From: Robiginitomaculum sp. | GTDB lineage: Bacteria; Pseudomonadota; Alphaproteobacteria; Caulobacterales; Maricaulaceae | Reading direction: 5' to 3' | NCBI GenBank assembly: GCA_016763315.1 | Contig: JAESTZ010000080.1 | Span: 1-35,301 of the forward strand | Length of the DNA: 35,301 nt | Shown: piece after piece, positions 24,708-33,365 of the stretch | How positions within the stretch are numbered: the first letter of the stretch is position 1 | Layout of the letters: every line of letters starts with the position of its first letter | Translations under genes and position numbers: made by a program | Notes under the pieces: generated by a model | What the model saw: the letters and a program-made list of their open reading frames with translations, nothing else | The model's database searches: none | Told to the model about the DNA's origin: nothing

Positions 24708-25421
24708 ATGACTGATCCTGCCGACAAAGAGCCTCCCGCTAACAAACGAGGTCTGTTATTATGGCTTCGGAACAGTTTTTTAACCGGAATCGTTATTACG
24801 GCTCCTATTGGCGCCACCCTTTGGGTTGTGGTTAGTTTTATCAGTTTTGTCGATAATTCTATATTACCGATTATACCGGAGAAATATAATCCCGAGACGT
24901 ACCTGCCGATAGATTTACCGGGGCTTGGCTTGGTGATTGCCGTAGTAGGCTTGACGTTGCTCGGGGCATTAACCGCGAATATTTTCGGCAGAACCCTGAT
25001 TGGCTTTGGTGAAAGCTTGTTACGGCGGGTTCCATTTGTCAGCAATATTTACGAAGCAGTCAAACAGATCATTCACACGATTGTTACCGGCTCTGAAAAA
25101 TCTTTCCAAGACGCAGTAATGATCCAATACCCGCGTGAAGGCCTCTGGGCGGTCGGTTTTATTACTGCTGATGCGCGTGGCGAATTAAAAGAGTTTCTTG
25201 ATGATGATGTGGTTGCTGTTTTTGTCCCAACCACACCAAATCCGACATCGGGTTTTTTATTGTATGAAAAACGCGAGAACTTGCACGACCTAAAAATGAG
25301 CGTTGAAGACGCTGCTAAACTGGTTATTTCTGCTGGTTTGGTTTATCCGGAGCCCGGCAAGAAAAACAAAAAGTCGAAAAAAAACGGCAAGAAAAATAAT
25401 TCACCCGCTACCAAGCAATAA
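24708..25421 (+). CDS. DUF502 family integral membrane protein
   Basis: The start was placed at the ATG at 24708 with AAGGA at 24696-24700; the GTG at 24687 is in frame but overlaps this site. The 237-residue protein has two transmembrane helices (about residues 19-45 and 70-92), with ITAPIGATLWVV and GRTLIGFGESLLRRVPFVSNIYEAVKQI typical of DUF502. A soluble domain includes VFVPTTPNPTSGFLLY. It ends with a Lys/Asn-rich tail. The family's role is not established; the gene is often found beside recG in alphaproteobacteria, as here. The last 21 bases overlap the end of recG on the opposite strand. Confidence 0.9.
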   Translation: MTDPADKEPPANKRGLLLWLRNSFLTGIVITAPIGATLWVVVSFISFVDNSILPIIPEKYNPETYLPIDLPGLGLVIAVVGLTLLGALTANIFGRTLIGFGESLLRRVPFVSNIYEAVKQIIHTIVTGSEKSFQDAVMIQYPREGLWAVGFITADARGELKEFLDDDVVAVFVPTTPNPTSGFLLYEKRENLHDLKMSVEDAAKLVISAGLVYPEPGKKNKKSKKNGKKNNSPATKQ

Positions 25422-26117
25422 TAAGGCCTGATCTTGTTCAAATAGGTAAAGCAGAGTTTTTAATGCTTCACTGCGGTTGCCGATAAGTTCAGGATCATTT
25501 TCGACTTCCATTCTTGCTTGTGTGCGAGCAATTTCCAGCAATTCACCGTCTATGGCCAAATCGGCAAATCTGGTTCGTAATTGTCCCGATTGCTGCACTC
25601 CAAGCAAATCGCCAAATCCACGTAAAACAGCGTCTTTTTCTGCTATTTCAAAGCCGTCTTCGGTCTGGCGCATTATTTCCAATCGCTGTTTGGCGGTTTT
25701 ACCCAGTGGGTCAAGATATAGTAAAATACATGAGGACGGTTTATCCGAACGACCAACACGTCCACGTAACTGGTGTAATTGTGACAAACCAAAGCGCTCT
25801 GCGTGTTCAATGATCATCACGGTAGCATCAGGCGCATCAACGCCAACCTCAACTACTGTTGTTGCAACCAGTAATTTAATAGCGCCGGTTTGGAATTCTT
25901 CCGTTACTTGTTGTTTTTCTTTTGCCGTCATTCGTCCGTGTACTAAACCAACTTGTGATCCAAATATTTTTGACAAATCTTCAAATCGTTGTTCGGCAGC
26001 AGCAAGATCAGACTTGTCACTTTCTTCGACCAGCGGACACACCCAATACGCTCTTCCTCCGCTTTTTATAACCCGTTGCAGTCCGGAAATTACTTCTGGC
26101 ATTCGTTGTAACGGCAT
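25401..26117 (-). pseudogene. recG: RecG helicase, C-terminal part downstream of an in-frame TGA
   Basis: This is the second half of the ATP-dependent DNA helicase RecG, in the same frame as the first half and separated from it only by one TGA and six sense codons. It carries helicase motifs IV-VI intact: AYWVCPLVEES, LLVATTVVEVGVD, and QLHQLRGRVGRS with its arginine finger, followed by the RecG-typical DGFEIAEKDAVLRGFGDLLG. Without readthrough, this half could be made only from an internal start such as the ATG at 26117, which has a poorly spaced AAGGG. The coding sequence shows no further damage, so the stop is either very recent, a sequencing error, or tolerated. The 3' end overlaps the DUF502 gene tail-to-tail by 21 nt. 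Confidence 0.85.
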
Positions 26118-26135
26118 GGCCCTTGTGGTTATTGG

Positions 26136-27482
26136 TCATCTTCCGGTAGGTTTTTCGCGTATTTGTGATAATTCCATATCGCCAAAAGCCGCTAGTGTTA
26201 AAGTGCGCGGAATTGGTGTTGCAGTCATCACCAGTAGATCGGGACGCAAGCCCTTGGCTAATAATTGCAACCGGTTTGAAACTCCAATTCTATGTTGTTC
26301 GTCGATTATTACTAATCCTAATTTTTGGTACTCTACGGTCTCTTGGAACAGGGCATGAGTGCCGCAAATTACGTCAATTTCACCGGATTTTAGTCGTTGC
26401 AATATGTCTTTACGTTTTGCTGATTTGTCGCGCCCTGTTAATACCTCGACAGTAATCCCGGCAGGAGCCAATAATGAATTTAGCGATTTTCCGTGCTGTC
26501 TCGCCAGAATTTCCGTAGGTGCCATAATTGCCGATTGTCGTCCTGCTTCTAACGCATGAGCGCAAGCCAGTGCGGCAACAAAAGTTTTTCCTGATCCGAC
26601 ATCACCTTGCAACAAGCGGCTCATTTGTTCTGGTAATTGCATATCTTCGGCAATTTCACCATAAACTTTTATTTGGTCATTTGTTGGTGTAAACGGCGCG
26701 TTATGGATTACCTTTTCTATCAATTTGCCAGTGCTTTTTTGACTAAACCCGCCAAGTGACATTCGTTTGTTGCGCACCAATGCCAGTGCAAGTTGTTTTG
26801 ATAATAGCTCATCATAAGCAAGACGAGTTCGAATTGGATCCCGATCTCCAGCCTTTAGTGCCATCTGCGGATTATGTAATTGCACTATGGCAGCATTCCA
26901 GCTTGGCCATTTGCGCTCGATCATTAATGATTTTGAATTCCATTCAGCCAAGGCCGGAGCGCGCTTTAAGCTTTCGGATATAGCCTTTAGCAAGGTTTTT
27001 GATGCCAATCCTGCTGTCATCGGATAAACCGGCTCCAGGGTCGGCATTTCATCAGCTTTATTAAGCGGCAAAATATAATCTGGATGTAGCATTTGTAATT
27101 CACCGGCAAAGCGTTCAACATTGCCACTAACTATACGGGTTTCGCCTATGGGCAATTGCGATAATAACCAGTCTGGTCGTGCGTGAAACCAAGTCAGTGT
27201 GAGCCAACCACCGGCCTCTCTTGTTCGCACTTTGTATGGTAGGCCTTTGCGCGGTGCCGGTATGTGATCTTCGACTTCAACCTCAAAAGTTGCGATGCTG
27301 TTGCTTACGGCATTTGCCACCCCCGGACGCGCCCGACGGTCAATAATCGAATTTGGAACCATGAATAATAAGTCGACTATTCGACTAGCACCAAGCTTTG
27401 CCAGATTTTGTGCAACTTTAGGCCCGACACCGGATATGGTTTCGACAGGTGCAAATAATGGGAATAGTATTTCCGGGCGCAT
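26136..27482 (-). CDS. recG: RecG helicase, N-terminal part ending at an in-frame TGA
   Basis: RecG remodels stalled replication forks and Holliday junctions. This 448-residue part holds the N-terminal wedge/OB domain (about residues 10-190) and the first helicase domain. That includes FTPTNDQ, Walker A GDVGSGKT (293-300), APTEILARQH, the DEQH box (394-397), and TATPIPRTL of motif III. It stops at TGA (26138-26136 on the minus strand) right after IREKPTGR, where relatives continue with a residue such as Lys, Arg or Thr and then P. The next in-frame codons read PITTRAMPLQRM, the expected RecG continuation. The two parts plus the TGA codon total about 693 residues, a normal RecG length. The truncated product alone would lack motifs IV-VI and so should be inactive as a helicase. 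Confidence 0.9.
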   Translation of the reverse strand: MRPEILFPLFAPVETISGVGPKVAQNLAKLGASRIVDLLFMVPNSIIDRRARPGVANAVSNSIATFEVEVEDHIPAPRKGLPYKVRTREAGGWLTLTWFHARPDWLLSQLPIGETRIVSGNVERFAGELQMLHPDYILPLNKADEMPTLEPVYPMTAGLASKTLLKAISESLKRAPALAEWNSKSLMIERKWPSWNAAIVQLHNPQMALKAGDRDPIRTRLAYDELLSKQLALALVRNKRMSLGGFSQKSTGKLIEKVIHNAPFTPTNDQIKVYGEIAEDMQLPEQMSRLLQGDVGSGKTFVAALACAHALEAGRQSAIMAPTEILARQHGKSLNSLLAPAGITVEVLTGRDKSAKRKDILQRLKSGEIDVICGTHALFQETVEYQKLGLVIIDEQHRIGVSNRLQLLAKGLRPDLLVMTATPIPRTLTLAAFGDMELSQIREKPTGR

Positions 27483-27604
27483 TGTTAGATTATACCGTAA
27501 ATCAATTCAAAGGCGAGATGGATTGTATTATACTAAAAACACTGAATTAAACTCTAGTTTTTAGCATACTTTATTTTTGTGATCCATCAACTTATCCAAA
27601 AATA

Positions 27605-27652
27605 ATTTTAGTGGTCGCATTTTCTTGCCATAAAACCGGTTCCCACTTTTAC
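27605..27652 (-). repeat. Dispersed intergenic repeat, copy 2
   Basis: On the minus strand this reads AGTAAAAGTGGGAACCGG, then TTTTA, and further on GAAAATGCG. It is the close relative of the plus-strand copy at 10176-10213. It lies in the 215-bp gap between rnhA and recG, where nothing else is recognised. Confidence 0.65.
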
Positions 27653-27697
27653 TGGCAAATGCTTCAGGCTCACTTTTTGGGTCGATGGAGTATAAAA

Positions 27698-28144
27698 TTA
27701 TTCACACAACCAGTTTTCTAGTCCCTGATTGGCTAATTCATCAGCACGCTCATTTCCCGGATCACCGGCATGGCCTTTGACCCATATCCATTCAATGGTA
27801 TGTCTTTTGGCCGCCGCATCAAGTTGTTCCCACAAATCACGGTTTTTTACCGGTTTTTTTGCTGCAGTTTTCCAACCACGTTTTTTCCAACTTTCTAGCC
27901 ATTTTGTGATGCCATCACGGACATATTTGCTATCGGTGTGTAAGGCGACCTTGCAAGAGCGTTTTAACAGGTTCAAGGCGCAAATGGCTGCCATCAACTC
28001 CATGCGGTTATTGGTTGTTTCGTCTTCTCCGCCGCTTATTTCTTTTTCTATACCCCCAAAAATAAGTAATGCTCCCCAACCACCAGGGCCGGGATTGCCA
28101 CGGCATGCACCGTCAGTGTAAATTTCTACATTGTCTTGCTTCAT
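27698..28144 (-). CDS. rnhA: Ribonuclease HI
   Basis: RNase HI cuts the RNA strand of RNA-DNA hybrids. The 148-residue length is normal. Catalytic residues are Asp11 (IYTDGAC), Glu49 (NNRMELMA), Asp71 (HTDSKYV) and Asp135 (NERADELA), with the conserved catalytic-loop His125 (VKGHAG). The ATG overlaps the ispH stop by 4 nt (ATGA), so the two are translationally coupled. In many alphaproteobacteria thrB lies between ispH and rnhA; it is missing here. Confidence 0.97.
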   Translation of the reverse strand: MKQDNVEIYTDGACRGNPGPGGWGALLIFGGIEKEISGGEDETTNNRMELMAAICALNLLKRSCKVALHTDSKYVRDGITKWLESWKKRGWKTAAKKPVKNRDLWEQLDAAAKRHTIEWIWVKGHAGDPGNERADELANQGLENWLCE

Positions 28145-29070
28145 GATTGTAATATTTGTGGCAGTTTGAAAGAAATATTTTCGGTAGCGGTTTCTAAAGT
28201 CTCTATATGAATTTCGGTTCTTTCTGCAATTGCCTCTAATAATTCCGTTATAAGGTTTTCTGGAGCAGATGCTCCTGCTGTTAAGCCCAATGTCTTTATG
28301 TTTTGCAATTCATTCCAGTCAATATCGGATTTACTCTCGATGAGTCTGGCTTTTTTTGCGCCGGATTTTTTTGCCACCTCGACAAGGCGCATTGAGTTTG
28401 ATGAGCTTGTTGCGCCAATAACCAGGACAAGATCGCATTGCTCAGCCATCGCTTTAACTGCGGCTTGCCGATTGGTTGTTGCGTAACAAATATCTTCTTT
28501 ATGCGGCTTAGTAATTTGCGGAAATTTGGTTTGAAGAATTTCGATAATTTCTTTGGTATCATCAACTGACAAGGTTGTTTGAGTCACAAAGGCTAAATTG
28601 TCGGGGTCTTTAACTTGTAACTTTCTTGCATCATCACAAGTTTCAACAAGAATCACCTCGCCCAAGGGTAATTGCCCCATTGTACCGATTACCTCCGGGT
28701 GTCCTGCGTGACCAATCAAGATAATTTTTCGCTTCTTTGCAAAATGACGTTCGGCTTCTTTGTGAACCTTTGATACTAATGGGCAAGTTGCATCAAGAAA
28801 CAGCATGTTTCTTGTTTTTGCTTCTTTGGGTACTGATTTTGGTACTCCGTGTGCGGAAAATATAACTGGTCGATCATCGGGACATTCGGACAATTCTTCA
28901 ACAAAAACAGCACCTAATTTTTTCAAACGCTCAACAACATAAGGGTTGTGCACAATTTCATGGCGCACATAAACCGGCTTGCCGAACTTGACTATTGCCT
29001 GTTCGACAATTTGAATTGCCCTATCGACACCGGCGCAAAAGCCTCTTGGAGCAGCCAGAATTATTTTCAA
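28141..29070 (-). CDS. ispH: 4-hydroxy-3-methylbut-2-enyl diphosphate reductase IspH
   Basis: IspH is the last enzyme of the non-mevalonate (MEP) isoprenoid pathway, reducing HMBPP to IPP and DMAPP with a [4Fe-4S] cluster. The three cluster cysteines are Cys12 (PRGFCAGV), Cys96 (DATCPLV) and Cys195 ([11 protein letters not shown]). The catalytic Glu126 lies in GHAGHPE, and the conserved SAHGVP and TTLS are present. The length of 309 residues is normal. It is the first gene of a minus-strand pair with rnhA, overlapping by 4 nt. Confidence 0.97.
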   Translation of the reverse strand: MKIILAAPRGFCAGVDRAIQIVEQAIVKFGKPVYVRHEIVHNPYVVERLKKLGAVFVEELSECPDDRPVIFSAHGVPKSVPKEAKTRNMLFLDATCPLVSKVHKEAERHFAKKRKIILIGHAGHPEVIGTMGQLPLGEVILVETCDDARKLQVKDPDNLAFVTQTTLSVDDTKEIIEILQTKFPQITKPHKEDICYATTNRQAAVKAMAEQCDLVLVIGATSSSNSMRLVEVAKKSGAKKARLIESKSDIDWNELQNIKTLGLTAGASAPENLITELLEAIAERTEIHIETLETATENISFKLPQILQS

Positions 29071-29230
29071 AATGGAACCTCACAAATAATCTAAATGGAT
29101 TTTTACTGAATTGATCGCTTGTCCTTGCTTGCCGATAAGCAATCAAGAGGGTACACGAGTGCTTTCTAACATAGGTTCGGCAAAGGTGAACACCAAAGCT
29201 GGACATATCAAAAAGGCTTGTTTGTTTGTC

Positions 29231-29812
29231 ATGAAATTATCTCTTCTTTTTGCTGCTGCCACAATGGTGTTTATTTCCAGCTGTAACAATCCCCCCAAGA
29301 TTATATCAGGAATTTTTGCGCCTGTTGAGGCGAATGAGGGGCCTTGCCCTCAGGCTCTGGTATTGTGGGATGTTTCGCGCAAAGTGGAAATAAGTAAGCC
29401 GGAAAACTTCTCTAATGTTGGCTTTACCGGCGAAATTTTAAATGTCAGTTCATTTTGCACTTATGTTGGGGATGCCCCAATTGTTGCAAATCTTGAAATT
29501 AATTTTGCTTTTGGCCGCGGGCCGGCAGCTGATGGAATGGTCGAGGATTACCCGTATTTCATTGCCGTTACTCGCAAAGATAAAGCTGTTATTTCAAAGG
29601 AAACTTTCCCTTTACAGGTAAAGTTTCGTAATAAAGAAGAAATTGTTTATGTAACAGAAAAATTTAAATCTATTACTATTCCCCGCAAGCAACAAAATAC
29701 TAGTGGGGTAAACTTTGAGATATTGGTAGGGTTTGAATTAACCGAAGACGAGTTGGAATTTGCACGATCCGGAAAAAGATTTCGAGTACCTGCTGGTTCA
29801 CACCCAGAATAA
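29231..29812 (+). CDS. Small putative lipoprotein upstream of argS
   Basis: The start was placed at the ATG at 29231, because MKLSLLFAAATMVFISSC forms a lipoprotein signal with the lipobox Cys; the upstream in-frame sequence has no such logic. The 193-residue protein then shows PCPQALVLWDVSRKV and a second conserved-looking Cys (SSFCTY) in a probable beta-sandwich domain. I recognise the general type, periplasmic lipoproteins with a CP...C pattern found in alphaproteobacteria, but no function. It ends 13 nt before argS and is probably co-transcribed with it. Confidence 0.75.
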   Translation: MKLSLLFAAATMVFISSCNNPPKIISGIFAPVEANEGPCPQALVLWDVSRKVEISKPENFSNVGFTGEILNVSSFCTYVGDAPIVANLEINFAFGRGPAADGMVEDYPYFIAVTRKDKAVISKETFPLQVKFRNKEEIVYVTEKFKSITIPRKQQNTSGVNFEILVGFELTEDELEFARSGKRFRVPAGSHPE

Positions 29813-29825
29813 CGGATAACCAATC

Positions 29826-31589
29826 ATGCAATCCATTAGAGACCAACTTTCTGGCGAAGTCGGTGACGTATTTGTTTCGTTGTCATTACCAAAAGAGCTT
29901 GGTTCTGTAACTCGTTCAAGTCGGGCAGGGCAGGCACCGTTCCAGTGTAATGGTGCTATGGCTGCGGCAAAATTAGCCAAGAAAAACCCCAGAGAACTTG
30001 CGGTGCAAATTGTAGAGGGGTTGAAATCAAGCCCGTTGATTAAAAGCATTGAAATTGCAGGGCCCGGTTTTTTGAATATTGTTCCGGCGGATAACCTTGT
30101 CAAATGCCAAGCCGCAGAATTGGCAAAAGATCAAAGAACCGGTGCAAATATAGTAACAGCTCCAAAGAAAATAGTCATTGATTTTGGCGGGCCTAATGTC
30201 GCCAAACCAATGCATGTCGGGCATCTTCGTTCATCGGTTATTGGTGATTCATTGCAACGATTATTGCGATTTGCCGGTCATGAGGTGATTAGTGATATTC
30301 ATCTTGGCGATTGGGGTTTGCAAATGGGGCAGTTGATCACCCAATTACAATTGGAGCAGCCTGATCTGGTATATTTTTCCAGTGACTTTGATGGCCAGTG
30401 GCCAAAACAGCCGCCAGTGGATATTGATGATTTATCACGAATGTACCCATTGGCTTCTGCTGCTTGCAAAGCAGACGAAACTAGAATGCAACAAGCAAGA
30501 AAAGCAACTGCAGAATTACAGGCAGGACGCGCCGGATATAGGGTGCTGCTGGATCACTTTATTGCCGTTTCAATTGCTGCCTTAAAGGTTGATTTTGCTG
30601 CTCTTGGCGTGCATTTCGATCTTTGGAAAGGTGAAGCTGCCGTTGATCCGTTAATCGCACCAATGATCGAGAGTTTCAAACAAGGCGGATATACCGAAAT
30701 AAGCGACGGTGCATTGATCATCAGGGTTGCTAAAGAAACTGACAAAAAAGAATTACCACCACTTATTCTGGTCTCTAGTGCCGGTGCTGCTCTTTATGCG
30801 ACTACTGATCTGGCAACTATTATTGACCGCAAAGATAATATTGCGCCTGATATAATTTTATATGTGGTTGATCTTGGTCAATCATCGCATTTTGAACAAG
30901 TGTTTAGAGCTGCTGGTAAAACTAAGATATTTGATGAAACTGCTTTGGAGCATATAAAATTTGGTACAGTAAATGGCACTGATGGTAAACGGTTCCGTAC
31001 CAGATCTGGCGGCGTTATGCGCTTGTCAGATTTGTTACAACAAGCCAATGATGCAGCTACTAAAAGATTGTCAGAGGCTGGACTTGCACAAGAATTTGAC
31101 GCGATCGAGCGTTCGGAAATAGCTAGATTGATTGGGTTGGCTGCTATTAAATTTGCTGATCTTCGTAATCAGCGAACCACAAATTATGTCTTTGATATAC
31201 AGCGTTTTACCGCGTTTGAAGGTAAAACAGGTCCGTATTTGCTGTATGCGTGTGTGCGGATGAAATCAATATTACGCAAAGCCCAGTCTGCAGGAATATC
31301 GGTTGGAGAAATAAAGCCATCGGCCAAAGAAGAAAGTGCGTTGGTGCTAATGCTTGATGAGTTTGATCAAGCTTTGCACGCTGCTTGTGGTCGTCGTTCT
31401 CCGCATATTTTGTGTGAGCATTTGTTTGATCTAGCACAGGCTTTTTCCAAATTCTACGCTAGCTGTCCGGTCTTGGCTGCCAAAGACATCGCTGTTCAGT
31501 CTTCACGGTTACAACTTGTCGAAACTACTTTGCGGCAATTGCAGACAGGACTTGATCTTTTAGGGATTGAAACTCCACAGCGTATGTAA
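29826..31589 (+). CDS. argS: Arginyl-tRNA synthetase
   Basis: This class I synthetase charges tRNA-Arg. The 587-residue protein has the N-terminal Add-1 domain ending in GPGFLNI, and the HIGH-type motif HVGH in FGGPNVAKPMHVGHLRSS. IHLGDWGLQMGQLI and the catalytic-domain segment GKRFRTRSGGVMRLSDLL stand in place of a KMSK motif, as in most bacterial ArgS. The anticodon-binding DALR domain is at the C-terminus (about residues 465-587). A weak ribosome site (AACGGATAA) precedes the ATG. The glycine riboswitch begins 45 nt after its stop, so the gcv operon is separately controlled. Confidence 0.97.
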   Translation: MQSIRDQLSGEVGDVFVSLSLPKELGSVTRSSRAGQAPFQCNGAMAAAKLAKKNPRELAVQIVEGLKSSPLIKSIEIAGPGFLNIVPADNLVKCQAAELAKDQRTGANIVTAPKKIVIDFGGPNVAKPMHVGHLRSSVIGDSLQRLLRFAGHEVISDIHLGDWGLQMGQLITQLQLEQPDLVYFSSDFDGQWPKQPPVDIDDLSRMYPLASAACKADETRMQQARKATAELQAGRAGYRVLLDHFIAVSIAALKVDFAALGVHFDLWKGEAAVDPLIAPMIESFKQGGYTEISDGALIIRVAKETDKKELPPLILVSSAGAALYATTDLATIIDRKDNIAPDIILYVVDLGQSSHFEQVFRAAGKTKIFDETALEHIKFGTVNGTDGKRFRTRSGGVMRLSDLLQQANDAATKRLSEAGLAQEFDAIERSEIARLIGLAAIKFADLRNQRTTNYVFDIQRFTAFEGKTGPYLLYACVRMKSILRKAQSAGISVGEIKPSAKEESALVLMLDEFDQALHAACGRRSPHILCEHLFDLAQAFSKFYASCPVLAAKDIAVQSSRLQLVETTLRQLQTGLDLLGIETPQRM

Positions 31590-31634
31590 GTTCTTGTCAT
31601 GAGCAGGCAAACTTGTTAGAGAATCATATATCCC

Positions 31635-31807
31635 ATTCGCGGGAGAAGCTTGGCAACAAGTACCGAAGGAGCAACCGCCCCGGAAACTCTCAGGTAAAGT
31701 GGACCGCGAATTGGCTCTAAACGCTGGAAAGTGCTGAAGTTCAGTACACCGAAGGAGTAAGCTGACGTAAGTTTTGTTGGTGAATCTCTCAGGTACCAAG
31801 GACAGCG
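31635..31807 (+). ncRNA. Tandem glycine riboswitch (gcvT RNA element)
   Basis: Two adjacent glycine aptamers are visible. Aptamer 1 is closed by ATTCGCGG (31635-31642) and CCGCGAAT (31704-31711) and contains ACCGAAGGAGCAA and the conserved GGAAACTCTCAGGTA. Aptamer 2 is closed by CGCTG (31722-31726) and CAGCG (31803-31807) and contains CACCGAAGGAGTAAGC and GAATCTCTCAGGTACC. This element binds glycine and normally switches on glycine cleavage genes. It lies directly before gcvT. The likely expression platform is the small hairpin TGACA-GGAA-TGTCA just downstream (about 31824-31837). Confidence 0.96.
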
Positions 31808-31870
31808 GGGGCATGAAATTTATGTGACAGGAATGTCATTTATTACATGCCTTTATGCGAGCCTTGGAAA

Positions 31871-32986
31871 ATGACTGATCAAAATTTAGCTTCTACACCC
31901 CTAAAATCCTTGATGGAAGAATTAGGCGGCAAAATGGTGCCGTTTGCCGGATATTCTATGCCTGTTCAATTTGCGGCAGGAGTGCGTAAAGAACACATCT
32001 GGACTCGTGAAAATTGCGGATTATTTGATGTTTCACACATGGGACAAGCAAGATTACGGGGTGATGATCCTGCAAAAGCGTTAGAGACGATTGTCCCGGG
32101 AAACATGCAAGGCTTGGCTGCCAATATGCAGCGATATACGGTACTGCTCAACGATGATGGCGGAATAATTGACGACTTGATGGTCTCGCGCCCCGATGAT
32201 GATGGTTTGATGTTGGTGGTAAATGCTGCTTGCAAGGACAAGGATTACCAAAGAATAACAACAGCGTTGGCTGGTATTGCCGAATTGGAGCCGATAAATG
32301 ACCGCGCTTTGATTGCTGTACAAGGGCCAAAAACGGCTGAAATATTTGCCAAATTCATGCCGGCTGCTTGTGATATGGTGTTTATGCAATGCGGGCATTT
32401 CACATTGTTTGGTCATGATGTGATTGTTTCAAGGTCTGGTTATACTGGCGAGGACGGATTTGAAATCTCCTTACCTAGCGCTCATGCCGAAGAAATAGTC
32501 CGTGAAATACTTGCCGATCAACGGGTCAAGCCCATTGGCCTTGGCGCCAGAGACAGTTTACGCCTTGAGGTTGGTTTGTGTTTGTCCGGCCATGATTTTA
32601 CCGAAGATCATACGCCGATCAGTGCTGGTCTGGCTTGGGCTGTGCCGAAAATACGTAGAGAGCGCAAAAATTTTCCCGGCGCAACGCGCATGTTACAAGA
32701 ATTAACCGCCGAGCCCGAGGATATCCGCGTCGGGATTTGTCCTGATGGCAAAGCGCCTGCGCGTGAAGGTACTGAAATTTTTAAAGACGGGATCAGGGTA
32801 GGGCAGGTCACATCCGGTGGTTTTGGGCCGACTTTTGGCGGGCCGGTGTCAATGGGGTATGTCCGGGCTGATTTGGCCAATATTGGCAGCAAAGTTGATT
32901 TACTGATACGTGGCAAAAACTATCCGGCGACAATTACTAAAATGCCATTTGTGGCACAAAATTATTATAGGGGAAAAGGAGCTTAA
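31871..32986 (+). CDS. gcvT: Glycine cleavage system T protein (aminomethyltransferase)
   Basis: GcvT takes the aminomethyl group from lipoyl-GcvH and makes 5,10-methylene-tetrahydrofolate and ammonia. The start was placed at the ATG at 31871 (MTDQNLASTPLKSLMEELG), which matches family N-termini; the in-frame ATG at 31847 adds eight residues with no resemblance and no better ribosome site. Conserved blocks include KMVPFAGYSMPVQF, FDVSHMGQ, YTVLLNDDGGIIDDLMV, SRSGYTGEDGFEI and RDSLRLEVGLCLSGHD. It has 371 residues. It is the first gene of the riboswitch-controlled operon and ends 1 nt before gcvH. Confidence 0.95.
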   Translation: MTDQNLASTPLKSLMEELGGKMVPFAGYSMPVQFAAGVRKEHIWTRENCGLFDVSHMGQARLRGDDPAKALETIVPGNMQGLAANMQRYTVLLNDDGGIIDDLMVSRPDDDGLMLVVNAACKDKDYQRITTALAGIAELEPINDRALIAVQGPKTAEIFAKFMPAACDMVFMQCGHFTLFGHDVIVSRSGYTGEDGFEISLPSAHAEEIVREILADQRVKPIGLGARDSLRLEVGLCLSGHDFTEDHTPISAGLAWAVPKIRRERKNFPGATRMLQELTAEPEDIRVGICPDGKAPAREGTEIFKDGIRVGQVTSGGFGPTFGGPVSMGYVRADLANIGSKVDLLIRGKNYPATITKMPFVAQNYYRGKGA

Positions 32987-32987
32987 C

Positions 32988-33362
32988 ATGGCTGATTTAT
33001 ATTTTACCGAAGAACACGAGTGGTTATCTGTCGAATCTGATACTGCGCGGGTAGGAATAACTTCCTATGCCGCCGAGCAGTTAGGCGATATTGTATTTGT
33101 TGAACTACCGGATATAGGAAAACAGGTACAGGCTGGTGGCGAAGTTGCTGTGGTTGAATCAGTAAAATCCGCCAGTGAATTATTTGCGCCGATTACGGGC
33201 GAAATAATTGCTGCCAATACGGAATTGGAAGATGCCCCCGAAACAGTAAATGAAGATCCAACGGGCAAGGGCTGGTTCTTTGAAATTAAGGTTAGCGATA
33301 AGTCCGAGCTTGATAAATTGATGGACAAGGCGGCTTATGACGCTTTTGTGGCGGAGCTGTAA
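32988..33362 (+). CDS. gcvH: Glycine cleavage system H protein (lipoyl carrier)
   Basis: GcvH shuttles the aminomethyl intermediate between the P, T and L proteins on a lipoyl-lysine arm. The start is ATG at 32988 with AAAAGGAG just upstream. The 124-residue protein has YFTEEHEWLSVE, the lipoylation site VESVKSASE with its central Lys, and the conserved NEDPTGKGWFFEIK. It is packed between gcvT (1-nt gap) and gcvPA (3-nt gap). Confidence 0.97.
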   Translation: MADLYFTEEHEWLSVESDTARVGITSYAAEQLGDIVFVELPDIGKQVQAGGEVAVVESVKSASELFAPITGEIIAANTELEDAPETVNEDPTGKGWFFEIKVSDKSELDKLMDKAAYDAFVAEL

Positions 33363-33365
33363 CCC

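Noticed and set aside
24635-25045. 136-codon minus-strand frame opposite the DUF502 gene
   Set aside because: It is a shadow of the DUF502 coding region with low-complexity Thr/Ile/Pro content.
26100-26140. Selenocysteine or whole-genome TGA reassignment as the reason for the recG TGA
   Set aside because: RecG has no known selenocysteine here, no convincing SECIS-like hairpin follows, and several neighbouring genes end in TGA as a normal stop.
25477-26358. 293-codon plus-strand open frame opposite recG
   Set aside because: It is antisense to conserved RecG motifs, Ser/Cys-rich with no recognisable domain. Its length reflects codon bias of the real gene.
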